Positions 22,005 to 32,920 are shown, counted from the first letter of the stretch. The stretch is 64,000 bases of DNA from Apoderus coryli (GCA_911728435.2 OU452199.1:9124860-9188859); one strand, 5' to 3'. The notes: generated by a model from the sequence alone, not told the origin. Translations and numbers: made by a program.

Positions 22005-23095
22005 TAAAAAGCTGAAGAAGATTTCTACCACTTGCACCATTATTGCTTCAAATAAGTGAAATCCAGCTGTTTCAAGCAGTGTAATAATTATAGAAAAGAA
22101 GAAGTTCCTGCAGCAAAAAAAAAAAAACAAGACAAAAAGGTTTATGGTGAGACTGACTAAATTATATTATTTATTTATTTATTGTAATGCGAAATAAATA
22201 ATATAGAGAATATGGAGTTATTTTATTATTATAATAATAATAATAAGAAAAATTCAATCCTAGTTTTATAAAAAACTGTTTTAATGACGATGTACATATT
22301 TTTAAAAGAATATTCATAAACATCTTGAAATTGAAATCATTGGATATTGTTTCTTTTCTGAATGACCAACATTGAAGAGTTTGCATAAAATATAAATAGG
22401 TATAAGCAACAATCGACCTACTGCGGTCAAATCTAAATCTACTCATATCTAAAATGTTATTTATCTGATTTACAAAAAAAAAGAAGGAAATAAGACGTTT
22501 ATGCCATTCAATACAAAATCCTTCATAATGCTAAATTATTATTCTCTATGAAATACATAATATGTTATAATATATCCGCATAATTAAACAATAATAAACC
22601 TTGGAATCTTTATTACAAATATAGAAGTTTACAATTGTTCGCCATTACATGACCGAACCCCGTTTAATTATTTTGTTAGCTGATATAAAGCCAAGTGCTG
22701 TAGGTAATCGAACAAAAATGCAGCCGTTTTTCCTATTTACTCTTTTTTCTTGATTGTCTGCATTTCCGATAAAGCATTGGCATTGTGCTGATTTGTGGCT
22801 AATTGTAGCTGGAATTAAGAAATTGCCGGAAGCTAAATCTTTTCGTTCCGAAGCAAGCTAATACAATCGTGTTGTTACAAGTTTATCAATTGCTAAATGG
22901 TAATTGATTTTATATAGTTTTTCTGTTAGATTTTACGTAGAAAATTAATAGGATAGAAAATAGAATATAAGATTTATATTGTTCTACAAATAAATGCTTT
23001 ATAAAAATGTAAGGATTTGAAAAGTAGTAGTTAATAACATTGTATTTGCTTTTCCTTGTTTTTCTTGAACCATATATTTATAATTTTTGGATAAT
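22005..23095. other. Unassigned stretch after the PBS-like motif
   Basis: Holds simple repeats (TTTATTTATTTATT near 22168, TAATAATAATAATAA near 22233). No gag- or pol-like translation. Confidence 0.4.
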
Positions 23096-23099
23096 AATT

Positions 23100-23140
23100 G
23101 GCTTTGCAATACCAAGACCAACACCAAATATTGCAAAGCC
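23100..23140. repeat. 12-bp perfect inverted repeat, 17-nt loop
   Basis: GGCTTTGCAATA (23100-23111) pairs with 23129-23140. It lies about 75 bp upstream of a hammerhead-like motif at 23213. Confidence 0.75.
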
Positions 23141-23212
23141 AACTATTAAGAGAGGCAAGGAGAAGAAAAATAACACTAATGAGATGTTAAGGACTAAGAG
23201 AAAAAAAAAATC

Positions 23213-23247
23213 CTGAAGAAGACAAGAAAAAATTTGTCGAAACGTCG
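23213..23247 (+). repeat. Hammerhead-core-like hairpin motif (copy a)
   Basis: CTGAAGA, A, GACAA...TTGTC hairpin, GAAACGTCG. This order (CUGANGA, stem, GAAAC) echoes the hammerhead core, but no stem I is evident. Related motifs occur near 37102, 37970, 38571 and 47595. Confidence 0.4.
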
Positions 23248-23496
23248 AAAAGAAAGAATTATGACATGAAATTAAAAAAAACATGTATTTCACTTTTGTT
23301 GTTAATACAAACCTAAAAACGTAATAATATTTATATATTCTTTAAAACCTTTAAATCACTGAAATTTTGACAAAAAGTTGTAACTTCCTAATCATATTAG
23401 CTTTATCTTTTTTATTTATATACAAGGTGTTTTTAATAAGAATGATCCATATAGTTTGTCCAAAACACTTAAATAAAATATTCTCGTATCTTGATA

Positions 23497-23901
23497 CAGG
23501 GAGTTTTATTATACATATTCCCAAATCATTTTAGCACATTATGTGGACACCTTTCAATATAGTTTTTCGCTATTGCCAGATCCCAGGTAGGGATAGATAC
23601 TTCCGTTTGATACCCTAAAATCTACGTTACTACCGTAATAATAATACAAATTTCAGCATGTTTTTTGATTCTTCGTTACTTTCTACGTAACTATCGTCTT
23701 GCTCAGATGCGATAGAATAAATAGTGTTCCATATGTTTGTGTTTACATGTAATGTTGACACTAATTTTGTATTTCACAGCTTATGTCACGTGAGTTCCGT
23801 TAATCATTTACGGTTATAATAAAATGTGTTAATTTCAATCGTAAAGTTACATGTACCAGTGGGCTAAAATTATTTGGGAATATGTATAATAAAACACCCT
23901 G
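23497..23901. mobile_element. Tc1/mariner-type MITE, 405 bp
   Basis: About 40-bp TIRs (CAGGGWGTTTTATTATACAT and onward) in inverted orientation at each end, each abutted by TA (23495-23496 and 23902-23903). No coding sequence. Confidence 0.85.
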
Positions 23902-23903
23902 TA

Positions 23904-25430
23904 TAATATATTTAACCCGCAACATTCCTCTTTCATATGAACTTCAGGAATTGCTACGTGAACCATAAAAAACTAATTACCTAGATGATATTATTATGAA
24001 TTGTTTTCAAGATCATTTTTTTTCGCAGGGTTTGAAGAACTACAGGTGGGAATGTTAGAAAAAATAAAATTTATCTGTCCTATACTTGAGAAAACAGACA
24101 CTCGCATGATTAATTCTATAGTTAATCCGATACTAATGTGGGGAATTTACTTAATGAAATAGTTCATTAATGTGAAGTATATTACATTATAAAGAATTCA
24201 GGTAGACTAAGTAATAATTTAAATATTGTAATTCAAGAACCACATCCAAATCAGAAGCTTATGTTAGCTTTAGGTAAATGGTTAGCATTATATTATTCAT
24301 GAAAACGGTGGGCATTCTGAGCATCAGTTGTGGAAATTCGTACCTAAATATTGGATGCTTTATAGTTTGTTTTGTACTATATATTTATTTGTAAATGGTT
24401 TACTTTACCGAATAAGGTCAAGCAAATAAAATTAAATCAATACTTTATTTTATGAATATTAGGTCAATTTGGTAAAATCACAAATAACTCCAAATGAGTG
24501 TATTTTTGATAGTACTTACTTATATTGTTTGAAAAATATTAGCCTAAACAAACATAATAAAAGTTTGCCAATAGCGATTTAAAGAACATAAGAAATCGAA
24601 AATCAATTTTACTTATGTTTCAGAGATAATGTTAAATTGATATTATAATACGGGCCTTTCTTAAAGAACCGTAATTTCTTAAGGGTGCATTTTTGAACAT
24701 ATTTGTGTTAATTAGCCTAACTAAAGTTATTTTTCATCTTCAATTCACTTTAGAAATTATCGAAACGTTTTTTGAAAGACCATGTAGAATTTCCTAGTGT
24801 AAATAAGCACATGCTTAGTTGTTATGTACTCAAAATTTTCTGGCCCTCGACAATAGATAATATTTATTATTGCAAGAAGGTAATTTATAACAAAATTTTC
24901 AGTCGTTTAAAATTAAATAACCAAATTCATTAGTTCATAGCTCATAAATAACAGTTGTTCTCTAACATACTAAACCCAGAGGCCTACAAAATGTGATTCC
25001 TAGAGGAATGTGGTTTGCCATACACCAAGGGTATAAAAGTATGTTGAATAAGGAAGAAAATGTCGCTTTCCAATTACACGCCTGCAGAAGCAATTATTTC
25101 TTGGACAGTTTGAGAAAAGTTTAATGTTTGGGAATTTATAGCAGCGCACACATTCATCCGAGTAGAATTATTGTGTGGCAATAAACTGCGAAATGGAGTT
25201 TCGAAATAATTATCGCAGCCATTAGTCTAATCGATTATACTTAAGCTGTGAGAGGTCTTTGTTACAACATAAAGCTTATCAGAGTTACTGAAATATGTCA
25301 TTTTGTTTCCCCCATATCTGGTGCGGCAAATACATTCTATACGTTAAATCTATAAGATATTTTATCTACGACTATTTATTAATAGACGTATTTTGCTTGT
25401 GATACTAAGTACAAAATGTAACTCATATTA
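23904..25430. other. Unassigned stretch
   Basis: AT-rich, no recognised gene, RNA or repeat. Confidence 0.45.
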
Positions 25431-25435
25431 CACAG

Positions 25436-25464
25436 GTGTGGAATATGAGTTTCATATTCCACAC
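25436..25464. repeat. 13-bp perfect hairpin, 3-nt loop
   Basis: GTGTGGAATATGA, GTT, then its reverse complement. It pairs conceptually with a second hairpin at 25715-25751 to bracket a 250-bp segment. Confidence 0.85.
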
Positions 25465-25714
25465 TCGTGGAATATAAATTTTTATACATATTAGAGCTTC
25501 CTTAGATTATTGTTACTATGACAACTAGAGCATTTGCATTTGACACAAATAAAAAATATTTGACGTTTGCAATAATGTTACGGTTTAGTGTAGAGATTAA
25601 ATTGTGTTAAACGTGAATTTTAATGGATTCTGACAGTGAAAACGAAATTTCATGTATACTCTTCCAGAAATGAATAGTCGTAGATAAAGTATAGTATTTG
25701 ACTCGCGTATAATG

Positions 25715-25751
25715 GCTATATTACACTCGCCTGTGGCTCGTGTAATATAGC
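25715..25751. repeat. 12-bp perfect hairpin
   Basis: GCTATATTACAC (25715-25726) and its inverse (25740-25751) around a TCGCCTGTGGCTC loop. See the finding on hairpin-bracketed segments. Confidence 0.85.
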
Positions 25752-25754
25752 TTA

Positions 25755-26815
25755 CATTTTACGCTCGTTAAATAATATACTATTATATAAATTTTTTCAT
25801 TGCTTTATATAATTATTTTTCTTTTTTGATTTCTTGAACCTTCTTTTTAATTACTTTTTGACTTTTTCTTGGGAACGTATATCTACTTATTGATACCATA
25901 TAATTTCATGTGAATTCTTTATTTTGGAAAATTTTGGGTTATTGCCTTATTTCCACCTTGTTGTGCCCCACATCTTTCAGATCTCACGAGCCGCGACTGA
26001 GTTCAATATATTTTTTAACATCTGTTTCAACTACTAATTTACGCCATACAATGCGTCCAAGAATCAAATCAATTAATAGTTCTAACCAACAGCATACTTG
26101 TACGACATCAGCTTGAATTCCATTTAGATGTCCTCATACTAATCGTGGATAAATAAAAGTTACACGAGTAGCCAGAAATTCAAAATGAACCGAAAAAACA
26201 CAATTATTGTTTTCGTCACAATCACAACATATTCCAAGCACCACTTTATGTTGTTTGGTCAAAGAATTATTAAAAAATAATAATAATATCGAGATCCAAA
26301 AATGCGAGAGTTCCAGTCGAATATTACGCTGATATTTTTACCAGAAAACCTCGTTCCACAAAATTATACTTCAAAACTCGAAAACGAGTATTTTATTTTG
26401 TGTGATTTCATTTTCAGATGCAACAAAAATGCTTTTTAAATATTCCCCTAGATACTTTGTTGTAAGTAGGTACTTGGAATTTTTGCAAACATATCTGATG
26501 AGACTGATTTTGACCTAGTTTATTGAAGTACACTTCTAAACTTATATATATATATGTCGGTTTATTGTAAAAAGTTTTATGAGTTTGGAGAATGGTCGTA
26601 TATTACAAATAGTAAGAGCTCACAATTCGCATTTTATCAAAAGTAATATTCATATTTTATTGTTATTGTTGAAACATTTTAAAACAACAAATTTTATGCA
26701 ACATTACATTTGCTTTCCGATCTTTCTATATAGCTTGAACTATATTCTAACGGGTGGGCAAATTTGAAGTTCGGAACATAGAATAATGTTTATATACTGG
26801 TTCGGAGGTAAATGG
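25755..26815. other. Unassigned stretch
   Basis: A TATATATATATAT tract lies near 26541. No supported gene; the frames at 25910-26116 and 26579-26767 have no motif. Confidence 0.4.
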
Positions 26816-26818
26816 GCT

Positions 26819-26864
26819 GTCAAATGATGAAATGTAAAGAATTGAGCTGTCATCCTTTGACATT
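26819..26864 (+). repeat. Detached 5' terminal segment of the MERYT-family mariner
   Basis: Exact 46-bp reverse complement of 14651-14696. The transposase remnant of the same family, in the matching orientation, lies 1 kb downstream (27840-28300). The two may be ends of one disrupted copy. Confidence 0.6.
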
Positions 26865-27835
26865 AATCCTTATAAAATCTGATAGTGCTGTCTTTGTCCT
26901 CGAAAATCTGCAAAAAAAAGGACCGCTATCTTCCGCAGGTCTGTCTATATAGAAAATTTGTTTTTTGCTGCATCCCAACGTGTACTTTTCAAGGGGATTT
27001 AATGCGGCCACACTACGATATACAACATGTTGATAGAGACTCTTAATGTAAACAAAGAAAATAATAATAAACTATTTGACACCAGCAATTTGTCTGTCGT
27101 GTTAGTAAAAACATATTCCCAAAACCAAATTATGACGTGGAACTAGAGGTGTCAACTATGTTGGAATTTGTCGATTTTTTTTTGACAACCATTTTCATGA
27201 CTATATTCTTAGAAAAACATATGGGACAAGCAAGTTCGTATATTTTTAGTCACAATCGTATCAAATCTCATCTGCTTTATTGCACCACAGCATAATAAGT
27301 TAGAGAGATATGGTAGTCCTAAAAATGGAAACCTGACAAACCAACGAATTTCAAAATAGAGAGATGGTAGTCCTAAAAATAACGTATTAAGGTTAACATT
27401 ATTTTAACATCAGGCTATGCGCTAAGGATTTATCAGATTATAATATATAATTAATTAATAAGCAGCATGTACAGGGTGATACAAAAAGAACATTAATTAG
27501 CCCACATTTAAGAAATTTTAAATGTATAGAAATTTTTAGGATACACTTTAAATTTATATACGGGGTGAGTCAAAAATGTATTTCATTATTTTGTTAATGA
27601 CAAAAAAGTAATATTTTGAATAATTTTTTGATTTTTGTAGATCTCAATTCAAGATTTCTTTGAAAGGGAAACTATAAGCTCCTAGATGTTCTCTACGGGG
27701 TAACTCAAAAATGTTTCTATTTATCTATCAAGACTCTTATTATTAATATAATATTAATGAATTTTTTTTTTAATTTTGTTTTGTGAATTAGCTGTTTGAA
27801 AAACTAAACGAAAACAATGCTTTTTCCAACAAAAT
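26865..27835. other. Sequence separating two parts of a mariner copy
   Basis: No transposase match. It contains a 25-bp direct repeat (GAGATATGGTAGTCCTAAAA near 27306 and GAGATGGTAGTCC near 27361) and GGGGTRASTCAAAAATG near 27562 and 27698. Possibly one or more insertions; ends not resolved. Confidence 0.35.
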
Positions 27836-27839
27836 TATG

Positions 27840-28310
27840 GGTAGGCGGCATTAGCGGCCAGTAGTTTTTCGAAAAGGAGCAAGGAAACGCCGTCACCGTA
27901 AATTCTCTGTGCTACCAAACCATGATAACCGATTTGTTGTGGCCACAATTGGCTAATATTGATATCAGTGACGTTTGATTTCAGCAAGCCGGCCAAACAA
28001 TTCAGTTATTGCATGAGAAATTTCCCGGTCGCGTAATTTCTCGATTTGGGGATGTCAATTAGCCGCCTTCTTGTGATTTCACGCCACTGGATTATATTAT
28101 CTGGGGCGATTTGAAGCACCTGGTTTATGTGAACGCACCACAAACAACTGACGCTCTGAAAGATGAAATCGGCGCTGCATTGGCGAGATAAGCGAAGCTT
28201 TGTTGCAAAATGTGGTTCAAAATTTTGGAAAAGAACGGACGTCTGCCGACGTGCTAGAGGTGGACATTTGCCCGACATCATATTCCATTATTAATTCCCA
28301 TATTTCTACT
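27840..28310 (+). pseudogene. mariner-like transposase (MERYT family), C-terminal part
   Basis: Across frame changes and stops the plus strand reads GGISGQ, FFEKEQGNAVTVNSL, MITDLLWPQLANIDIS, FQQAGQTIQLLHEKFPGR, ISRFGDVNWPPSSCDFTPLD, WGDLKHLVYVNAPQTTDALK, DEIGAALAR, stop, AKLCCKMWFKILEKNG and RARGGHLPDIIFHY. The LHEKFPGRVIS and NWPP..CD.TPLDYF.WG blocks hold the third acidic residue (TPLD). The N-terminal half and the first two catalytic blocks are missing. Same family as 13.8-14.65 kb and 57.4-58.4 kb. Confidence 0.8.
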
Positions 28311-28334
28311 TTATATCGGTGTCAATAAAACTGA

Positions 28335-28831
28335 ATTTGTCAAAAAAAAAATTGTTTTTTAGCTAATTTACTTCCTAACCTCGAATGGTGGGCACCCGTT
28401 AGTACCTAAGTGTTCAGAAGTCAATAATGCAGGTATTGTCATTGATGGACGTTCGATATATTTAAATTAATATAATAAAATTTACAAAATACTTAATTAG
28501 CGGGTTTATGCGGCAGGTGCTATCAGAACGGTCATCCAGCAGTTAAGCACGTACGTGTCCGGTTTGAAGTAATTTGATTTCCGGTTGGACCATTGCCGGA
28601 ACACAGCTTGGTAAGTGAAAAAGGTATTCATCACGATACAGTTATAAACCGGATGGCATCTGATATACCGTAAATTGTGAAGATAATCATAACTTCATCA
28701 GCCGGTAGAATTGTCCTAAATGTTGACGAATATCGCAAAAGAACTATGGATTTTGGAAAATTTATCCGAAAATTGGGCAATAGTATAACATAGAATATGC
28801 ACATGACTATACCTAATTTTTTACAGGTATA
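28335..28831. other. Unassigned stretch left of the retrozyme array
   Basis: 28490-28640 is more GC-rich than its surroundings and could be part of an unrecognised repeat. No coding evidence. Confidence 0.35.
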
Positions 28832-28843
28832 AATTATTATATT
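28832..28843 (+). repeat. Left target-site-like direct repeat of the retrozyme array
   Basis: AATTATTATATT, repeated exactly at 32993-33004 on the far side of the array. Up to two bases at each end may belong to the array, so the duplication is 10-12 bp. Confidence 0.6.
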
Positions 28844-29067
28844 GAGAAAGAGATGTTTGTGGCGACACCTAGCGTGAACAGGCAATATGCCGGGTGAAAC
28901 ACAGTTCACTACGATGGCCGGACAAGAAGTAACAACTCCATTATATCCTATTGCCAACACTAGATGCGCCCGAATCCCCTAGCAGGGAGGCTTTATTTGA
29001 GAATTGCTTGTTACATAAAGCAACAAGACTTTACGTTATGTTGGAAATTTATTTCACACTACCATGC
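28841..29067 (-). repeat. Retrozyme array, outer partial unit (227 bp)
   Basis: Matches the 340-bp unit from ATTGAGAAAGAG to ACCATGC in the same orientation as the block at 30778-31496. It stops a few bases short of the ribozyme. Joined to 30778, it would continue the tandem array in phase, so it is part of one array split by the 1.7-kb insertion, not a separate copy. Confidence 0.9.
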
Positions 29068-30777
29068 CCCAGATAAAGTAAGTATCAGATACGACGGCCG
29101 GCGGAATTTCTTTGATGTTTGTGTCCTAAATTTCGTGACCTTGACGCCATTATTATAATAGTTTTTCCGGGTTTATTCCTTTTGCCTTTTCGTTTGAGTA
29201 TAAAGTAATGCCAACAATTAGGAATATTCCTTTTAATTTCAAACCTATTTCGTTGACGACAAATTAATAATTAAACATAGTGTGTGTATATTACCCTTAT
29301 CACCAATTGGAACTAGGTACTCAATTATTTGTTTTATAATACATTTTGAAATCTATGTTAATAATAAAAGTAAAAATAAAGTAAATTTTAGTAAAATTAT
29401 GTGATTATAAACCAAATTCTCGATGTTCGTCAATATTATTTGTTCAACAATTAAACTAAAAATTATTTGAATTGTATTTACATTTTAAACATATGGAGTG
29501 TATGCATTAAGGGCGTGGGCGTGTTCCTACTTAAAGCAATTAAATAATATTTCCAAAATTGAATTTAATATTTAATCATTCATCCTATTGGCATAAAATT
29601 GAAAATAACATAAAATGTATTATAATTTTAAATACTCTACTACTAGTTACTCTTAAATTTATTTAAAAAGCGAGATCTCAGCATTTTGAACCATCATATT
29701 TCATGAAATATGGTTGTGATACCTACTTATATATACCAGGATTATTCAAAGCTTTTCAAATTCATTGTTTCATTTTAAACAATGACTAAAGAGCAGTAAA
29801 AATGGCAGAAAGTAGACACTTTCACTTTAATAAAGAGGCCAAATTGTATTTCATTTTTACTGAGTTCATTAAACAGTAATTTTTTACGATGTCTGAAAAT
29901 AGAATCATGATCAGTGAGAACTTGTAGTTCTCACTTGTGTTGCCGCAATTTAGGGATATTTTCTAATATGTCAAAAACAACAACAACAAACAAAAATATC
30001 TTAATTCTTTAATAATATAAAATAACTGCTGTAATTATTATTATAAACTTAGACTTTCCAATGTATAATTTCATATAGGTACGTACTGAGTACATGTAAA
30101 CAAACCTTTCAATATCTTTCGGAAACTGGAAAAATGAACAATTCTTTAACACTGTTCTTCAAATACATCCAGGTACTAAACAATAAAATCTACCGGTTTT
30201 TGATCCCATGTTTTTTATAATAGCTTAATTATAGGTAGAAGAAATACTAGAGTAGTAAAAACTACTGAATATACCTAACCTATACAAGTAACTAGATATT
30301 ACGAACAATATATGATTTAAAGTACAAAATTAATAAACTATTAATAATAAATTCTAATAACAAAATAGCAACGTTAATTTGAATATAAAAATATTAAATA
30401 ATCAGATTATCACTTTAATTTAAGAATATAAACATATTTTTATATAACCTCAAAAATTTTCTAAACAATACCAGCTGTTTCAAATAGTTTCAAATAGTTA
30501 AATGGTCCGGCAGAAGTGTGAAATATTTGGGTTTACTAAAGAAGAAATTATAAAAAAATTACTAAAACATATATTTACTTGCTTTTAACTAATATTGAAA
30601 TTTTCACGAATTTAATACCATTTAGTATTGTCATATTTACTTGAAACTTTTTTTAATCATTAATAATAAGTAATAATTGTGCAAGCATGTATTCAGACTT
30701 TTGGCAAACACTATAAAAACTACTATAATAATGGCCGCCAACTTTTCCCAGTGTCTCATCTGTCCTGTTTATCTGGG
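29068..30777. mobile_element. 1.7-kb TIR element inserted in the retrozyme array
   Basis: Begins CCCAGATAAA and ends with the inverse TTTATCTGGG (10-bp TIR). It is bordered by ACCATGC on both sides (29061-29067 and 30778-30784), a 7-bp TSD lying inside the array unit. No transposase frame is recognisable in the 1,710 bp, so it is non-autonomous. A 7-bp TSD occurs among P- and Dada-type elements and does not fit Tc1/mariner, piggyBac or typical hAT. The superfamily is left open. Confidence 0.75.
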
Positions 30778-30787
30778 ACCATGCTTC

Positions 30788-30829
30788 CACCAGACGGCCG
30801 TTTCGTCGATCCACGACTCATCAGTGGTG
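30788..30829 (-). ncRNA. Hammerhead ribozyme, type I minimal (minus copy 1)
   Basis: Complete core on the minus strand: stem I CACCA/TGGTG, CTGATGA, stem II GTCG/CGAC, GAAA, short stem III around GGCC, and GTC cleavage triplet. Predicted cut between 30793 and 30792. Confidence 0.92.
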
Positions 30830-31127
30830 ATCGGCAGGCAGTGTGACCTAAATTTCCAACATTTACAAAGAGCTTATTTATACTAGCACGAGAATTGATT
30901 GAGAAAGAGATGTTTGTGGCGACACCTAGCGTGAACAGGCAATATGCCGGGTGAAACACAGTTCACTACGATGGCCGGACAAGAAGTAACAACTCCATTA
31001 TATCCTATTGCCAACACTAGATGCGCCCGAATCCCCTAGCAGGGAGGCTTTATTTGAGAATTGCTTGTTACATAAAGCAACAAGACTTTACGTTATGTTG
31101 GAAATTTATTTCACACTACCATGCTTC

Positions 31128-31169
31128 CACCAGACGGCCGTTTCGTCGATCCACGACTCATCAGTGGTG
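31128..31169 (-). ncRNA. Hammerhead ribozyme, type I minimal (minus copy 2)
   Basis: Identical core, 340 bp from copy 1. Predicted cut between 31133 and 31132 on the minus strand. Confidence 0.92.
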
Positions 31170-31467
31170 ATCGGCAGGCAGTGTGACCTAAATTTCCAAT
31201 ATTTACAAAGAGCTTATTTATACTAGCACGAGAATTTATTGAGAAAGAGATGTTTGTGGCGACACCTAGCGTGAACAGGCAATATGCCGGGTGAAACACA
31301 GTTCACTACGATGGCCGGACAAGAAGTAACAACTCCATTATATCCTATTGCCAACACTAGATGCGCCCGAATCCCCTAGCAGGGAGGCTTTATTTGAGAA
31401 TTGCTTGTTACATAAAGCAACAAGACTTTACGTTATGTTGGAAATTTATTTCACACTACCATGCTTC

Positions 31468-31496
31468 CACCAGACGGCCGTTTCGTCGATCCACGA
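31468..31496 (-). ncRNA. Half hammerhead ribozyme at the inversion joint
   Basis: Keeps GTC, stem III, GAAA and part of stem II on minus, but the CTGATGA core is lost at the orientation switch (31496/31497). It cannot fold as a hammerhead in this strand. Confidence 0.85.
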
Positions 31497-31518
31497 TTAG
31501 GTCACACTGCCTGCCGAT

Positions 31519-31560
31519 CACCACTGATGAGTCGTGGATCGACGAAACGGCCGTCTGGTG
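31519..31560 (+). ncRNA. Hammerhead ribozyme, type I minimal (plus copy 1)
   Basis: Stem I CACCA (31519-31523) pairs with TGGTG (31556-31560). CTGATGA is at 31524-31530. Stem II GTCG/CGAC has loop TGGAT (31531-31543). GAAA is at 31544-31547, with A31547-T54 and C48-G53 closing a GGCC loop as stem III, and GTC at 31553-31555. All invariant core positions fit, with U at the variable position 7. Self-cleavage is predicted after 31555. Very short stem III is typical of metazoan satellite and retrozyme hammerheads, which often work as dimers; ACGGCCGT is self-complementary, which would allow that. Confidence 0.93.
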
Positions 31561-31858
31561 GAAGCATGGTAGTGTGAAATAAATTTCCAACATAACGTAA
31601 AGTCTTGTTGCTTTATGTAACAAGCAATTCTCAAATAAAGCCTCCCTGCTAGGGGATTCGGGCGCATCTAGTGTTGGCAATAGGATATAATGGAGTTGTT
31701 ACTTCTTGTCCGGCCATCGTAGTGAACTGTGTTTCACCCGGCATATTGCCTGTTCACGCTAGGTGTCGCCACAAACATCTCTTTCTCAATCAATTCTCGT
31801 GCTAGTATAAATAAGCTCTTTGTAAATGTTGGAAATTTAGGTCACACTGCCTGCCGAT

Positions 31859-31900
31859 CACCACTGATGAGTCGTGGATCGACGAAACGGCCGTCTGGTG
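31859..31900 (+). ncRNA. Hammerhead ribozyme, type I minimal (plus copy 2)
   Basis: Identical to plus copy 1, one 340-bp unit downstream. Predicted cut after 31895. Confidence 0.93.
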
Positions 31901-32198
31901 GAAGCATGGTAGTGTGAAATAAATTTCCAACATAACGTAAAGTCTTGTTGCTTTATGTAACAAGCAATTCTCAAATAAAGCCTCCCTGCTAGGGGATTCG
32001 GGCGCATCTAGTGTTGGCAATAGGATATAATGGAGTTGTTACTTCTTGTCCGGCCATCGTAGTGAACTGTGTTTCACCCGGCATATTGCCTGTTCACGCT
32101 AGGTGTCGCCACAAACATCTCTTTCTCAATCAATTCTCGTGCTAGTATAAATAAGCTCTTTGTAAATGTTGGAAATTTAGGTCACACTGCCTGCCGAT

Positions 32199-32240
32199 CA
32201 CCACTGATGAGTCGTGGATCGACGAAACGGCCGTCTGGTG
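32199..32240 (+). ncRNA. Hammerhead ribozyme, type I minimal (plus copy 3)
   Basis: Identical core. Predicted cut after 32235. Consecutive cuts would release 340-nt monomers. Confidence 0.93.
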
Positions 32241-32538
32241 GAAGCATGGTAGTGTGAAATAAATTTCCAACATAACGTAAAGTCTTGTTGCTTTATGTAA
32301 CAAGCAATTCTCAAATAAAGCCTCCCTGCTAGGGGATTCGGGCGCATCTAGTGTTGGCAATAGGATATAATGGAGTTGTTACTTCTTGTCCGGCCATCGT
32401 AGTGAACTGTGTTTCACCCGGCATATTGCCTGTTCACGCTAGGTGTCGCCACAAACATCTCTTTCTCAATCAATTCTCGTGCTAGTATAAATAAGCTCTT
32501 TGTAAATGTTGGAAATTTAGGTCACACTGCCTGCCGAT

Positions 32539-32580
32539 CACCACTGATGAGTCGTGGATCGACGAAACGGCCGTCTGGTG
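32539..32580 (+). ncRNA. Hammerhead ribozyme, type I minimal (plus copy 4)
   Basis: Identical core. Predicted cut after 32575. Confidence 0.93.
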
Positions 32581-32878
32581 GAAGCATGGTAGTGTGAAAT
32601 AAATTTCCAACATAACGTAAAGTCTTGTTGCTTTATGTAACAAGCAATTCTCAAATAAAGCCTCCCTGCTAGGGGATTCGGGCGCATCTAGTGTTGGCAA
32701 TAGGATATAATGGAGTTGTTACTTCTTGTCCGGCCATCGTAGTGAACTGTGTTTCACCCGGCATATTGCCTGTTCACGCTAGGTGTCGCCACAAACATCT
32801 CTTTCTCAATCAATTCTCGTGCTAGTATAAATAAGCTCTTTGTAAATGTTGGAAATTTAGGTCACACTGCCTGCCGAT

Positions 32879-32920
32879 CACCACTGATGAGTCGTGGATC
32901 GACGAAACGGCCGTCTGGTG
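32879..32920 (+). ncRNA. Hammerhead ribozyme, type I minimal (plus copy 5)
   Basis: Identical core. Predicted cut after 32915. The array ends about 75 bp further on. Confidence 0.93.

Larger units (their letters stand above)
30778..31496 (-). repeat. Retrozyme tandem block in minus orientation, 340-bp unit
   Basis: About 2.1 units with period exactly 340 (GAGAAAGAGATG at 30901 and 31241). Ribozymes are on the minus strand. Units are almost identical; I saw single-base differences only near 31200 and 31234. The block ends abruptly at 31496 within a third ribozyme, where the orientation flips. Confidence 0.95.
31460..31568. repeat. Centre of giant inverted repeat with 35-nt spacer
   Basis: Sequence up to 31496 is mirrored exactly from 31532, with 31497-31531 as the spacer. 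Because tandem units extend on both sides, the mirrored arms run about 719 bp each (30778-31496 and 31532-32250). Confidence 0.95.

Noticed and set aside
23078..23293. Minus-strand 71-codon hydrophobic frame as a membrane protein
   Set aside because: It is the reverse of an A-rich region with a hairpin and the hammerhead-like motif. Hydrophobicity follows from T-rich codons.
28841..29067. Independent solo retrozyme insertion
   Set aside because: It is in phase with the array across the 1.7-kb insertion and both junctions share ACCATGC, so it is the outer end of the same array.
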